From NCBI GenBank assembly GCA_003491635.1, contig DNCG01000054.1, positions 1 to 7,121 on the forward strand: 7,121 nt of DNA, written 5' to 3'. Both the position numbers and the translations under genes were made by a program. The notes beneath the pieces were generated by a model that searched no databases, was not told the DNA's origin, and saw nothing but the letters and a program-made list of their open reading frames with translations. The DNA is from Actinomycetota bacterium. Its GTDB lineage: Bacteria > Actinomycetota > Aquicultoria > Subteraquimicrobiales > UBA9087. This document shows, in pieces, positions 1 through 5,348 of the stretch (positions are counted from its first letter, which is position 1; the number at the start of each line of letters is the position of its first letter).

Positions 1-47
1 TTATTATTGTTTTTGGGTTGGCCGATAAAGATACTGGGATGGCCGTG

Positions 48-863
48 ATGAATCTTTCGACGAAGGAGAAATTAGTAATACTCGTCTTCGCCCTGATTTT
101 TGTCGCCGGTTGTAAGGCTACTCCAACCAGGCAGTTTGTTGAATCCATCGCTGAGCCGCCTCAGCCGAAGCTGGCCGAGAAATCCTGCGACAGGTGTCAC
201 GGCGATTTCGAGAAGTCGGCGACCGAATTCCTACCTGCTGGGGGCGACAGAGGAATGAGGTTTTCTCATGAGGCCCATCGGTTGGTCAAAGTTGCCTGCG
301 AGATCTGTCATCACGAGGGGCATAAGATCGATCCTTTGCCCAAATCGGAGGATTGTTATGGGTGCCATCCCTACGAGCTTCCTCACCCGCTCGATTGGAA
401 GGAGAGCCATGGTAAGGGCAGAACCGCCTTTGACTTGGTTCCTTGTTATCCGTGTCATCCCGCAGACGATTGCATTAGTTGCCATGGCGGGTTGACGATG
501 CCTCATCCCGCGAATTTCTGGAAGATTCACCCCGCGGCGTTGGCGAAGTATCCGACCAGTTGCGACAGCTGTCACACTCAGGACTTCTGTATCAATTGCC
601 ACAAGATTCCAATGCCTCACCCCGCCGATTTTCCAGCGCAGCACGGCAAACTGGCCTTGACCGACAAGGGTGTTTGTGCCAACTGCCATGAGGAGGAGAA
701 AATTTGCTGGGACTGCCACAAGTTGGAGATGCCTCATCCCAAAACCTTCTTAGTTGCTCACAATAGGTTGACGAAGAAGGTGGGGGAGGATGCTTGCGAC
801 AGGTGTCACTATCGAGAGGATTGCAATGCCTGCCACCAGGCCCATAAGGGACATGGGAAGTAG
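48..863 (+). CDS. Undecahaem c-type cytochrome, predicted lipoprotein
   Basis: Electron-transfer protein with 11 CXXCH haem c sites. In the 271-residue protein starting at ATG 48 they begin at residues 47, 84, 103, 133, 142, 172, 181, 210, 220, 250 and 259. The last eight sit as four close pairs (CXXCH, 4-5 residues, CXXCH), most followed by an MPHPxxF...H stretch whose histidines are good candidates for distal haem ligands. The early FSHEAH...CEICHH stretch resembles the cytochrome c7/c3 type. The N terminus has lysines, a hydrophobic run and a lipobox (VAGC, Cys22), so it is probably a lipoprotein on the outer face of the membrane. I chose ATG 48 because it gives a normal 21-residue lipoprotein signal; ATG 39 and TTG 18 are in-frame alternatives. 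The next cytochrome gene starts 3 bases after the stop. No specific family name or donor/acceptor can be assigned. The class is certain; location and partners are inferred. Confidence 0.93.
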   Translation: MNLSTKEKLVILVFALIFVAGCKATPTRQFVESIAEPPQPKLAEKSCDRCHGDFEKSATEFLPAGGDRGMRFSHEAHRLVKVACEICHHEGHKIDPLPKSEDCYGCHPYELPHPLDWKESHGKGRTAFDLVPCYPCHPADDCISCHGGLTMPHPANFWKIHPAALAKYPTSCDSCHTQDFCINCHKIPMPHPADFPAQHGKLALTDKGVCANCHEEEKICWDCHKLEMPHPKTFLVAHNRLTKKVGEDACDRCHYREDCNACHQAHKGHGK

Positions 864-866
864 AAG

Positions 867-1568
867 ATGAGAAACAAGAGGGTTCTAACGAACATAATCA
901 TCGTTTTGGTGATCATCGGGGGTTTGCTGGTTCTTTCGGCCGAGGCCAGGTCCCGCCAGGCTTCGGCGGGGTTGAGCAACGCCATCTGCCTGAAGTGTCA
1001 CCCGAAGATTAAGACACTGGGTGATCGGGAGGGTGGGGTGGTGTTTTCTCACCGCTCTCACCTGCCGAGGGTTCAGAGGTGTGTGGGTTGTCATCGGGAG
1101 GTCGGGCACAAGGGAGAGGAGATTTTGGCCGAGATGTCCGGTTGCATGAAGTGCCACGACGGCAAGAAAGCTTCGGATGCGTGCGATCTCTGTCACGAGA
1201 AGAGGGAGCCCAAGGTTTACCCGAAGATTCACATCGGCCTTGACCTGACGAACAAGAGAAACTGTTTCAGTTGCCATTCCGGGGCCTTCTGCATGGATTG
1301 CCACGGTGTAGAGATGCCTCATCCGGCCAGTTTTATGGCCTTACATGGGGTTTTAGCTTCAGAAAAGCGCTCCACTTGTGACAAGTGTCATCCAGCGTCG
1401 GAGTGTGCGAATTGTCATGGTCTGGAGATGCCTCACTCGGCTGATTTTGCCGGGAAGCACTACAACGAGGTAAAAACCAGGGGCGCGGTGGTTTGTAATA
1501 AATGCCACGGAAATGATCCGGGCAGTCCGCAGGGCTGCTTCGGCGGGGAGTGCCACCGCTACCAGTAG
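867..1568 (+). CDS. Decahaem c-type cytochrome, secreted or N-terminally anchored
   Basis: Second multihaem cytochrome, 233 residues. Nine CXXCH sites begin at residues 41, 72, 93, 106, 133, 142, 171, 180 and 210, and the C terminus ends in CFGGECH (residues 224-230), a CX4CH site that probably binds a tenth haem. The N terminus (RNKR, then a hydrophobic run to about residue 24, then AEA) looks like a Sec signal peptide cleaved after Ala27, or an uncleaved anchor. FSHRSH followed by CVGCH repeats the c7/c3-like opening of the upstream gene, and two CXXCHG(V/L)EMPH modules match its MPHP modules, so the two genes are paralogues. A modest Shine-Dalgarno (GGGAAG, 855-860) overlaps the end of the upstream gene and the intergenic gap is 3 bases, so co-transcription is very likely. 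It probably passes electrons between its two neighbours; this is inference from position. Confidence 0.93.
   Translation: MRNKRVLTNIIIVLVIIGGLLVLSAEARSRQASAGLSNAICLKCHPKIKTLGDREGGVVFSHRSHLPRVQRCVGCHREVGHKGEEILAEMSGCMKCHDGKKASDACDLCHEKREPKVYPKIHIGLDLTNKRNCFSCHSGAFCMDCHGVEMPHPASFMALHGVLASEKRSTCDKCHPASECANCHGLEMPHSADFAGKHYNEVKTRGAVVCNKCHGNDPGSPQGCFGGECHRYQ
1536..1556 (+). other. CX4CH atypical haem c site at the C terminus
   Basis: Codes for CFGGECH, the last cysteines of the second cytochrome, three residues before the stop. CX4CH is a known haem attachment spacing in tetrahaem cytochrome c3 and relatives. Here it is the only non-CXXCH site in the protein. Confidence 0.75.
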
Positions 1569-1588
1569 TGTTTTTGTGTAAATTGGGT

Positions 1589-1594
1589 TATAAT
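1589..1594 (+). promoter_or_regulatory. Possible -10 promoter element before the third cytochrome
   Basis: A perfect TATAAT lies in the 67-base gap between the second and third cytochrome genes. No convincing -35 hexamer sits 16-18 bases upstream, so it may be weak, activator-dependent or chance. If used, transcription would begin near 1601, which argues for the ATG at 1636 over the GTG at 1600 as the start of the next gene. Confidence 0.3.
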
Positions 1595-1635
1595 TTGAGG
1601 TGAAAAGTGGAAAGATTTATCAGAGGCGAGTGGAG

Positions 1636-3063
1636 ATGAAGCTGTCCGCTAAGGCCAAAAGAAAACTTGTGGCTTTCGCCTGCGTTTTCTTCGCGGTGAT
1701 TTTTCTAACCACCCTTCTTTTCGGCTGGACCGCTCTGGGTGTGGCCGGGAGCAAGACGGGTGGCGGTTCTGGCGGCGGAGGTTCCGGTGGTGGAATGGTC
1801 AGCGGTAGCGCTGGCACCGGTGGCACGGGTGGTAGCGGAGGTGGTGGCTCTGGAGGCGGAGGCACCGGCGGAGGTGGTACAGGCGGGGGTGGTGGAACTC
1901 CTGGAGGTGGTGGCATGCCTGGTGGAGGCGGTCCCGGCGGTGGGGGCGTTCCCGCGGGCGGCAACTGCCTGAAGTGTCACACTGGAAAAGAATATCATGC
2001 CAACCGGGTTGCCTGCACTGATTCTTCCTGTCATCCCGGTGCCCATCGGACCATCATCTGGAATGGTTGCAAGAACTGCCACGCCGAAAGACAGCATCCC
2101 GGTTCGACCTATTGCTGGACGAGTTGTCACAGTGATGTTCCTCAACATCGGGCCTCTCCCGCTAAATTGAGTTATCGAGTTTGCTTGGCTTGTCACAGGG
2201 CTCAGGCTGGCGGTGGGGATTGCTTGAGATGTCATAAGGGTGCAATTCACACTTCCAGCCCAACGGTTCCGACGAATTGTAGGGATTGCCACGCCATCAG
2301 TCTGCACGCTGGAAAGGTTCAGTGTACCTCCTGTCATGTGGTGGTATCCCATCACGGCGGAACCAATACGATAAAGAAATGCGCCGATTGTCACACCGCT
2401 CAAGCTAGCGCGGGAGACTGTACGAAGTGCCATCCAGCGGCGCATCACAGCGCCAATCCTCAGACCGGCAACTGCGATAAGTGCCACTCCCAGCGCAAAC
2501 ATCTAAATAAGGTCGAGTGCGTCAAGTGCCATTTGAAGACGCCCCACCATGGGACGCAGAATGTGGTCGCCGAATGTTCGGCTTGCCATTCTCAACAGCA
2601 GCACGCTAGCAAGGGATGCAAGGAGTGCCATACACCGATTCATGGGTTGACCGTGGTTCCCTCCAGTTCTATCTGCTCAAACTGTCACAAGGTTGGGCAC
2701 ACCATATTCGGGGACTGCCTGCAGTGTCATAGGACGGCTGTTCATGCAACTTCTCCATATCTTCCCACCGCTCAGATGAGGGAGCGTGTTCGGGGCGGGG
2801 TAGCGGAGGCGGCAGAGGCAGCGGAAGCGCCGGAGGGCGAGGAGGGCAGGGTTAAGGCACCCTCTTTGGAAGAGGAAGGACCCAAGGGACCCTCAACCGC
2901 TGTTCTTTCCGAAACCATAAAGAAGAAGATTTCCGAGGCCAAGGATATTATCTCAAGGAATGGTCGTGCCCTAGTGTCCTTGCTGAGTATCTTGCTCCTG
3001 GTCTTGATTGCCTTGCTTATTCTTGCAAGAAGAGGTATCTTTGCTAAATTGAGAGGGCAATAA
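1636..3063 (+). CDS. 16-haem c-type cytochrome with Gly-rich tract and C-terminal membrane anchor
   Basis: Large multihaem cytochrome, 475 residues from ATG 1636 (AGAGG at 1622-1626 is well placed; GTG 1600 is an in-frame alternative with no good ribosome site). In order: basic N terminus and hydrophobic signal segment (about 11-36); Gly-rich tract (42-109); haem region (111-365); an Ala/Glu-rich then Pro/Glu-rich linker (386-425); a membrane segment (about 445-464); and a basic tail (ARRGIFAKLRGQ). Haem sites are 14 CXXCH, one CX4CH (127-133) and one CX3CH (160-165). From residue 145 to 346 the sites form three four-haem modules of 65-70 residues, each with a CXXCH...H...V.CXXCH...HH half and a CXXCH..Q...G.CXXCH...H half. 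The layout suggests an anchored, surface-facing electron carrier. I do not recognise a named family. A haem-bearing electron-transfer role is secure; topology and partners are inferred. Confidence 0.92.
   Translation: MKLSAKAKRKLVAFACVFFAVIFLTTLLFGWTALGVAGSKTGGGSGGGGSGGGMVSGSAGTGGTGGSGGGGSGGGGTGGGGTGGGGGTPGGGGMPGGGGPGGGGVPAGGNCLKCHTGKEYHANRVACTDSSCHPGAHRTIIWNGCKNCHAERQHPGSTYCWTSCHSDVPQHRASPAKLSYRVCLACHRAQAGGGDCLRCHKGAIHTSSPTVPTNCRDCHAISLHAGKVQCTSCHVVVSHHGGTNTIKKCADCHTAQASAGDCTKCHPAAHHSANPQTGNCDKCHSQRKHLNKVECVKCHLKTPHHGTQNVVAECSACHSQQQHASKGCKECHTPIHGLTVVPSSSICSNCHKVGHTIFGDCLQCHRTAVHATSPYLPTAQMRERVRGGVAEAAEAAEAPEGEEGRVKAPSLEEEGPKGPSTAVLSETIKKKISEAKDIISRNGRALVSLLSILLLVLIALLILARRGIFAKLRGQ
1759..1962 (+). 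repeat. Low-complexity Gly-rich coding tract
   Basis: In-frame run of GGN codons with scattered Ser, Thr, Pro, Met and Val, coding for about 68 residues of GGGGS/GGGGT/PGGGG-type units between the signal segment and the first haem site. The codons vary in the third base (GGT, GGC, GGA, GGG), so this is a degenerate rather than a recent perfect repeat. It likely forms a flexible spacer. It also creates long Pro-rich antisense and Ala/Glu/Val-rich off-frame reading frames that are not genes. Confidence 0.85.
2014..2034 (+). other. CX4CH atypical haem c site
   Basis: Codes for CTDSSCH, second haem site of the third cytochrome. It sits where the other half-modules have CXXCH (for example CTSCH and CVKCH after the same H...V.C context), with two extra residues. 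Confidence 0.75.
2113..2130 (+). other. CX3CH atypical haem c site
   Basis: Codes for CWTSCH, fourth haem site of the third cytochrome, in the same module position as the CX4CH site but with one extra residue. CX3CH is rare among haem attachment sites. Whether haem is attached cannot be told from the sequence. Confidence 0.65.
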
Positions 3064-3113
3064 GGGCCCGGACGGAAGTAAGCGGGGGCGATTTGTTTGC
3101 CCTCTTTTCTTTT
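3052..3113 (+). terminator. Probable intrinsic terminator after the cytochrome genes
   Basis: AGAGGGCAA (3052-3060) pairs perfectly with TTGCCCTCT (3097-3105), directly followed by a T-rich run (3105-3113, TTTTCTTTT with its flank). The loop is long (36 bases), which lowers confidence. The left arm overlaps the stop codon region of the third cytochrome. A competing hairpin, TTTGCCC (3096-3102) with GGGCAAA (3118-3124), uses the same right arm. Confidence 0.5.
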
Positions 3114-3303
3114 GGCCGGGCAAATTCCCCCAAACTTCCTTTGCCTCGTGCAAAAATATGTTCGAAATATTTGATTTCTTCCTGTTGGTGCTTCCTTCTT
3201 AAATCCTCTTAATTCTCCTTCCCTAGTTCCTTAGGGCAAAAGCGGCATAGCAACGTGTCTTTGTGCTAGAGGATCCCATCTTGGGAGGCAACCCCAGATC
3301 TTT

Positions 3304-3321
3304 CCTTCAGCTTCGCTCAGG
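3304..3321. repeat. Small imperfect hairpin resembling a dispersed repeat
   Basis: CCTTCAGCTTCGCTCAGG folds as CCT..AGC / TTC loop / GCT.AGG. Its reverse complement (CCTGAGCGAAGCTGAAGG, followed by AAAGATCT) closely resembles a short intergenic repeat, CCTGAGCGAAGCGAAGGATCT-like, that I recall from many environmental bacterial genomes. Copy number here cannot be judged from one window. Confidence 0.4.
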
Positions 3322-3351
3322 ACGGAGTTTCAGATAGATTTTTACTTGAGG

Positions 3352-3380
3352 TCCGCTTGTCACCGCGAGGCATAAGCGGG
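3352..3380. repeat. Hairpin-forming inverted repeat in the spacer
   Basis: CCGCTT (3353-3358) pairs with AAGCGG (3374-3379), extended inward by a G-T wobble and a T-A pair, leaving an 11-base loop. It lies 31 bases after the other repeat-like hairpin. There is no T-run after it, so it does not look like a terminator. It may be part of a dispersed palindromic element. Confidence 0.4.
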
Positions 3381-3452
3381 CAGGCAGCGATACAAATTGG
3401 GGCAGATTTCAGGTGAGGCAATTCAGCTCTTTTTCGTGAAGATTATATGCTG

Positions 3453-3458
3453 TAAAAT
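3453..3458 (+). promoter_or_regulatory. Possible -10 promoter element for the radical SAM/quinone operon
   Basis: TAAAAT preceded by TG, 57 bases before the GTG start. The matching -35 position (TTTTTC, 17 bases upstream) is poor. A promoter is expected in this spacer because a terminator-like hairpin precedes it, but this exact site is uncertain. Confidence 0.22.
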
Positions 3459-3502
3459 GCTTTCTGATGTTGCTGTGGATGGGTAGACCTGAATCCAGTT
3501 AA

Positions 3503-3508
3503 GAGGAG
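3503..3508 (+). promoter_or_regulatory. Strong ribosome binding site fixing a GTG start
   Basis: GAGGAG within AAGAGGAG, seven bases before GTG 3516. It decides the GTG as the start of the radical SAM gene over later in-frame ATGs. Confidence 0.8.
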
Positions 3509-3515
3509 ATCATTC

Positions 3516-5348
3516 GTGCCCAAGACCGATTTAATTTTACTGCACGCCCCCAGCGTCTATGACTTTCGAAAGCTTTCCATAATGTACGGGCCCGTGAGCG
3601 ATTTGATACCCTCCGCTCCCATCTTTGAGATGTATCCTGTGGGTTTCAGCACCATCGCCGAGTACTTGAACCGCTATGGTTACAGGGTTCGCATAATCAA
3701 TCTGGCGGTGAGGATGCTTAAGAGTGCAAGATTCGATGCCGAGGAGCTCATCAGGTCCTTGAGACCCAGGGCTTTCGGGATAGACCTTCACTGGCTTCCC
3801 CACGCTCACGGTAGTCTTGAAGTGGCAAAAATTATCAAGAGGCATCATCCCCAGATCCCTGTCATCTTCGGTGGATTTTCCGCGACTTATTTTCACCGGG
3901 AGCTGATCAACTATCCCCAGGTAGATTTCGTGATGAGGGGCGATTCCACCGAAGAACCACTGAGACGGCTAATGGACTGCCTGCCTGTCGGCCTGCCTGT
4001 CGGCCTGCCTGTCGTCAGGCATGGTAGGCACGGCAGACATGGTCTGGTCGATGAAAGGGGTTATGAGTCGGTTCCCAACCTCACCTGGAAGGATGACAAT
4101 GGCGAGGTCCATGAGAATCCCCTATCCCACGTGCCCGATGATATCAACCACATCGTTCTCGACTACAGCCACGTTATGAAGTCGGTGGTGAGGTACAGGG
4201 ACCTCGTCGGTTGCCTTCCCTTTAAGGACTGGCTCAAGAACCCGGTGACTGCGGCCCTCACCTGCAAGGGGTGTACGAGGAACTGCACTTTCTGTGGCGG
4301 ATCGGCCTACACCATGAAGAATTTTTACAACCGGAAAAAGATCGCTTACAGGGATCCCGAGCTGGTGGCCGAGGATATAAAGCGCATTCAACGGACTCTC
4401 AAGAGTCCTACCTTTGTTCTGGGCGATTTGAGGCAGGCGGGAGACGACTACGCTGATAGGTTTTTAGAGGCCATAAAAGGGAAGATTAGCAATCAGGTTG
4501 GCCTGGAGTTCTTCCTTCCGCCGCCCGAGGTTTTCTTCAAGAAGGCCCAAGATGCTTTACCTCATTACAGCATGGGGGCCTCTCTGGAATCCCACGATCT
4601 CAAGGTGAGAAAGGGTTTGGGTAAGAGTTATACAAATGAGGAGATTGAGGCGAGCATAGGCTGGGCCCTAAAGCATGGTGTGGAGAGATTTGAGATTTAC
4701 TATATGACCGGCTTGCCCCATCAGACGGCCGATTCCGTCCTTGAGACCGTGGACTACTGCGATTACCTCTATCGGAAGTTCAATGGCGATAAGCGGGTGC
4801 TCATGTTCATTTCCCCGATGACCCCTTTTGTGGATCCGGGCAGCTTGATTTATGAAAATCCCGAGAAGTATGGCTGCAAAATCCGCTACAGAACCTTGGA
4901 GGAGCACCGACGGGCTCTGTTGCAGCCGAGCTGGAAGTATATACTCAACTACGAGACCGTTTGGATGAGTCGAAGCGAGCAGGTGGAAAGCACCTATCAG
5001 GCCATGCTGGGGATAAACAGGGTGAAAACCAAGTACGGGGTGATCAGCGAAGCCGAGGCCCATCGGGTGGAGTCCAGACTGCTCTATGAGATGGATGTGA
5101 TGAGGGAGATCGATGGGATAATGGGCGATCCCGATCCGGAGGTCAGAGCGGTCAAGTTGAGGGGGCTTAAGAAGAGGGTGGACAAGTACAGTGTGGCTTC
5201 AACGGCGGGAAGGTATAAGGAGTTGGACTGGCTCACTCAGCTCTTCACCGGCGGTCGCTTGCGCAACGCCGGTTTATTCAATTTCAGGTTGATGGGCATC
5301 CTGCGCACCGTAATGACACCGAGCAGAATCGTAGGGGGGAGCGAATGA
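3516..5348 (+). CDS. B12-binding-type radical SAM protein, substrate unknown
   Basis: Protein of 610 residues in two parts. Residues about 5-155 look like a cobalamin-binding Rossmann domain as in class B radical SAM enzymes (AEYLNRYGYRVRIINL, then VIFGGFSAT at 116-124, then FVMRGDSTEEPL); the classic DxHxxG histidine motif is not clearly present. Residues about 245-480 are a radical SAM core with CTRNCTFC (Cys253, Cys257, Cys260) binding the 4Fe-4S cluster, followed by GASLES (354-359) and MTGLPHQT (397-404). The remainder is a helical, charged C-terminal region. The closest family I can suggest is the B12-binding/radical SAM Ta0216-like group, from memory. Its stop overlaps the ubiE start by ATGA, implying translational coupling, yet no known menaquinone step needs such an enzyme. 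Between the domains, residues 156-176 are an LPVG/RHG tandem repeat that looks inserted. Enzyme class is confident; function is open. Confidence 0.92.
   Translation: MPKTDLILLHAPSVYDFRKLSIMYGPVSDLIPSAPIFEMYPVGFSTIAEYLNRYGYRVRIINLAVRMLKSARFDAEELIRSLRPRAFGIDLHWLPHAHGSLEVAKIIKRHHPQIPVIFGGFSATYFHRELINYPQVDFVMRGDSTEEPLRRLMDCLPVGLPVGLPVVRHGRHGRHGLVDERGYESVPNLTWKDDNGEVHENPLSHVPDDINHIVLDYSHVMKSVVRYRDLVGCLPFKDWLKNPVTAALTCKGCTRNCTFCGGSAYTMKNFYNRKKIAYRDPELVAEDIKRIQRTLKSPTFVLGDLRQAGDDYADRFLEAIKGKISNQVGLEFFLPPPEVFFKKAQDALPHYSMGASLESHDLKVRKGLGKSYTNEEIEASIGWALKHGVERFEIYYMTGLPHQTADSVLETVDYCDYLYRKFNGDKRVLMFISPMTPFVDPGSLIYENPEKYGCKIRYRTLEEHRRALLQPSWKYILNYETVWMSRSEQVESTYQAMLGINRVKTKYGVISEAEAHRVESRLLYEMDVMREIDGIMGDPDPEVRAVKLRGLKKRVDKYSVASTAGRYKELDWLTQLFTGGRLRNAGLFNFRLMGILRTVMTPSRIVGGSE
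3977..4043 (+). repeat. In-frame tandem repeat insertion within the radical SAM gene
   Basis: Three 12-base units of CTGCCTGTCGGC (3981-3992, 3993-4004 and 4005-4016, the last ending GTC), preceded by a partial CTGC, then three degenerate 9-base units coding Arg-His-Gly (4017-4043). TGCCTG (4006-4011) and CAGGCA (4016-4021) form a perfect six-base-pair hairpin with a TCGT loop. The protein reads LPVG, LPVG, LPVV, RHG, RHG, RHG, at the junction of the B12-type and radical SAM domains. Frame is kept because all units are multiples of three. Confidence 0.85.
5333..5341 (+). promoter_or_regulatory. Ribosome binding site inside the radical SAM gene for ubiE
   Basis: AGGGGGGAG ends three bases before ATG 5345. 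The ATG shares bases with the upstream TGA stop (ATGA), the usual sign of coupled translation. Confidence 0.65.

Larger units (their letters stand above)
3114..3515. other. Gene-free spacer with hairpins and repeat-like segments
   Basis: About 400 bases without a credible coding region; the only small frame (3158-3202, 14 codons) lacks a ribosome site. It contains a short AT-rich inverted repeat (AAATAT 3154-3159 with ATATTT 3167-3172), a five-base-pair hairpin (TCCCA 3274-3278 with TGGGA 3282-3286), the two repeat-like hairpins listed separately, and near its end a possible promoter and a strong Shine-Dalgarno for the radical SAM gene. No tRNA or recognisable riboswitch was seen. Confidence 0.7.

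Noticed and set aside
18..47. Longer start for the first cytochrome (TTG 18 or ATG 39)
   Set aside because: Neither has a good ribosome site, and the extra acidic residues would spoil the lipoprotein signal that fits perfectly from ATG 48. ATG 39 remains possible.
1600..1635. GTG 1600 as start of the third cytochrome
   Set aside because: There is no properly spaced Shine-Dalgarno, while ATG 1636 has AGAGG nine bases upstream and begins directly with a typical signal sequence.
1620..1964. Antisense Pro-rich reading frame
   Set aside because: It is the complement of the Gly-rich tract (GGN read as NCC); there is no independent gene signal.
1705..2502. Long antisense Thr/Ala-rich frame under the third cytochrome
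   Set aside because: The sense frame has 16 ordered haem motifs; the antisense product is low complexity with no recognisable domain.
3154..3172. AAATAT...ATATTT inverted repeat as an operator
   Set aside because: Short, AT-only arms with a seven-base loop arise easily by chance, and it is more than 340 bases from the next start.
3158..3202. 14-codon frame MFEIFDFFLLVLPS in the spacer
   Set aside because: No ribosome site, overlaps an AT-rich inverted repeat, and is too short to support.
3977..4043. Possible CRISPR-like repeats
   Set aside because: Units are 12 bases, directly adjacent without spacers, and lie inside a coding frame.
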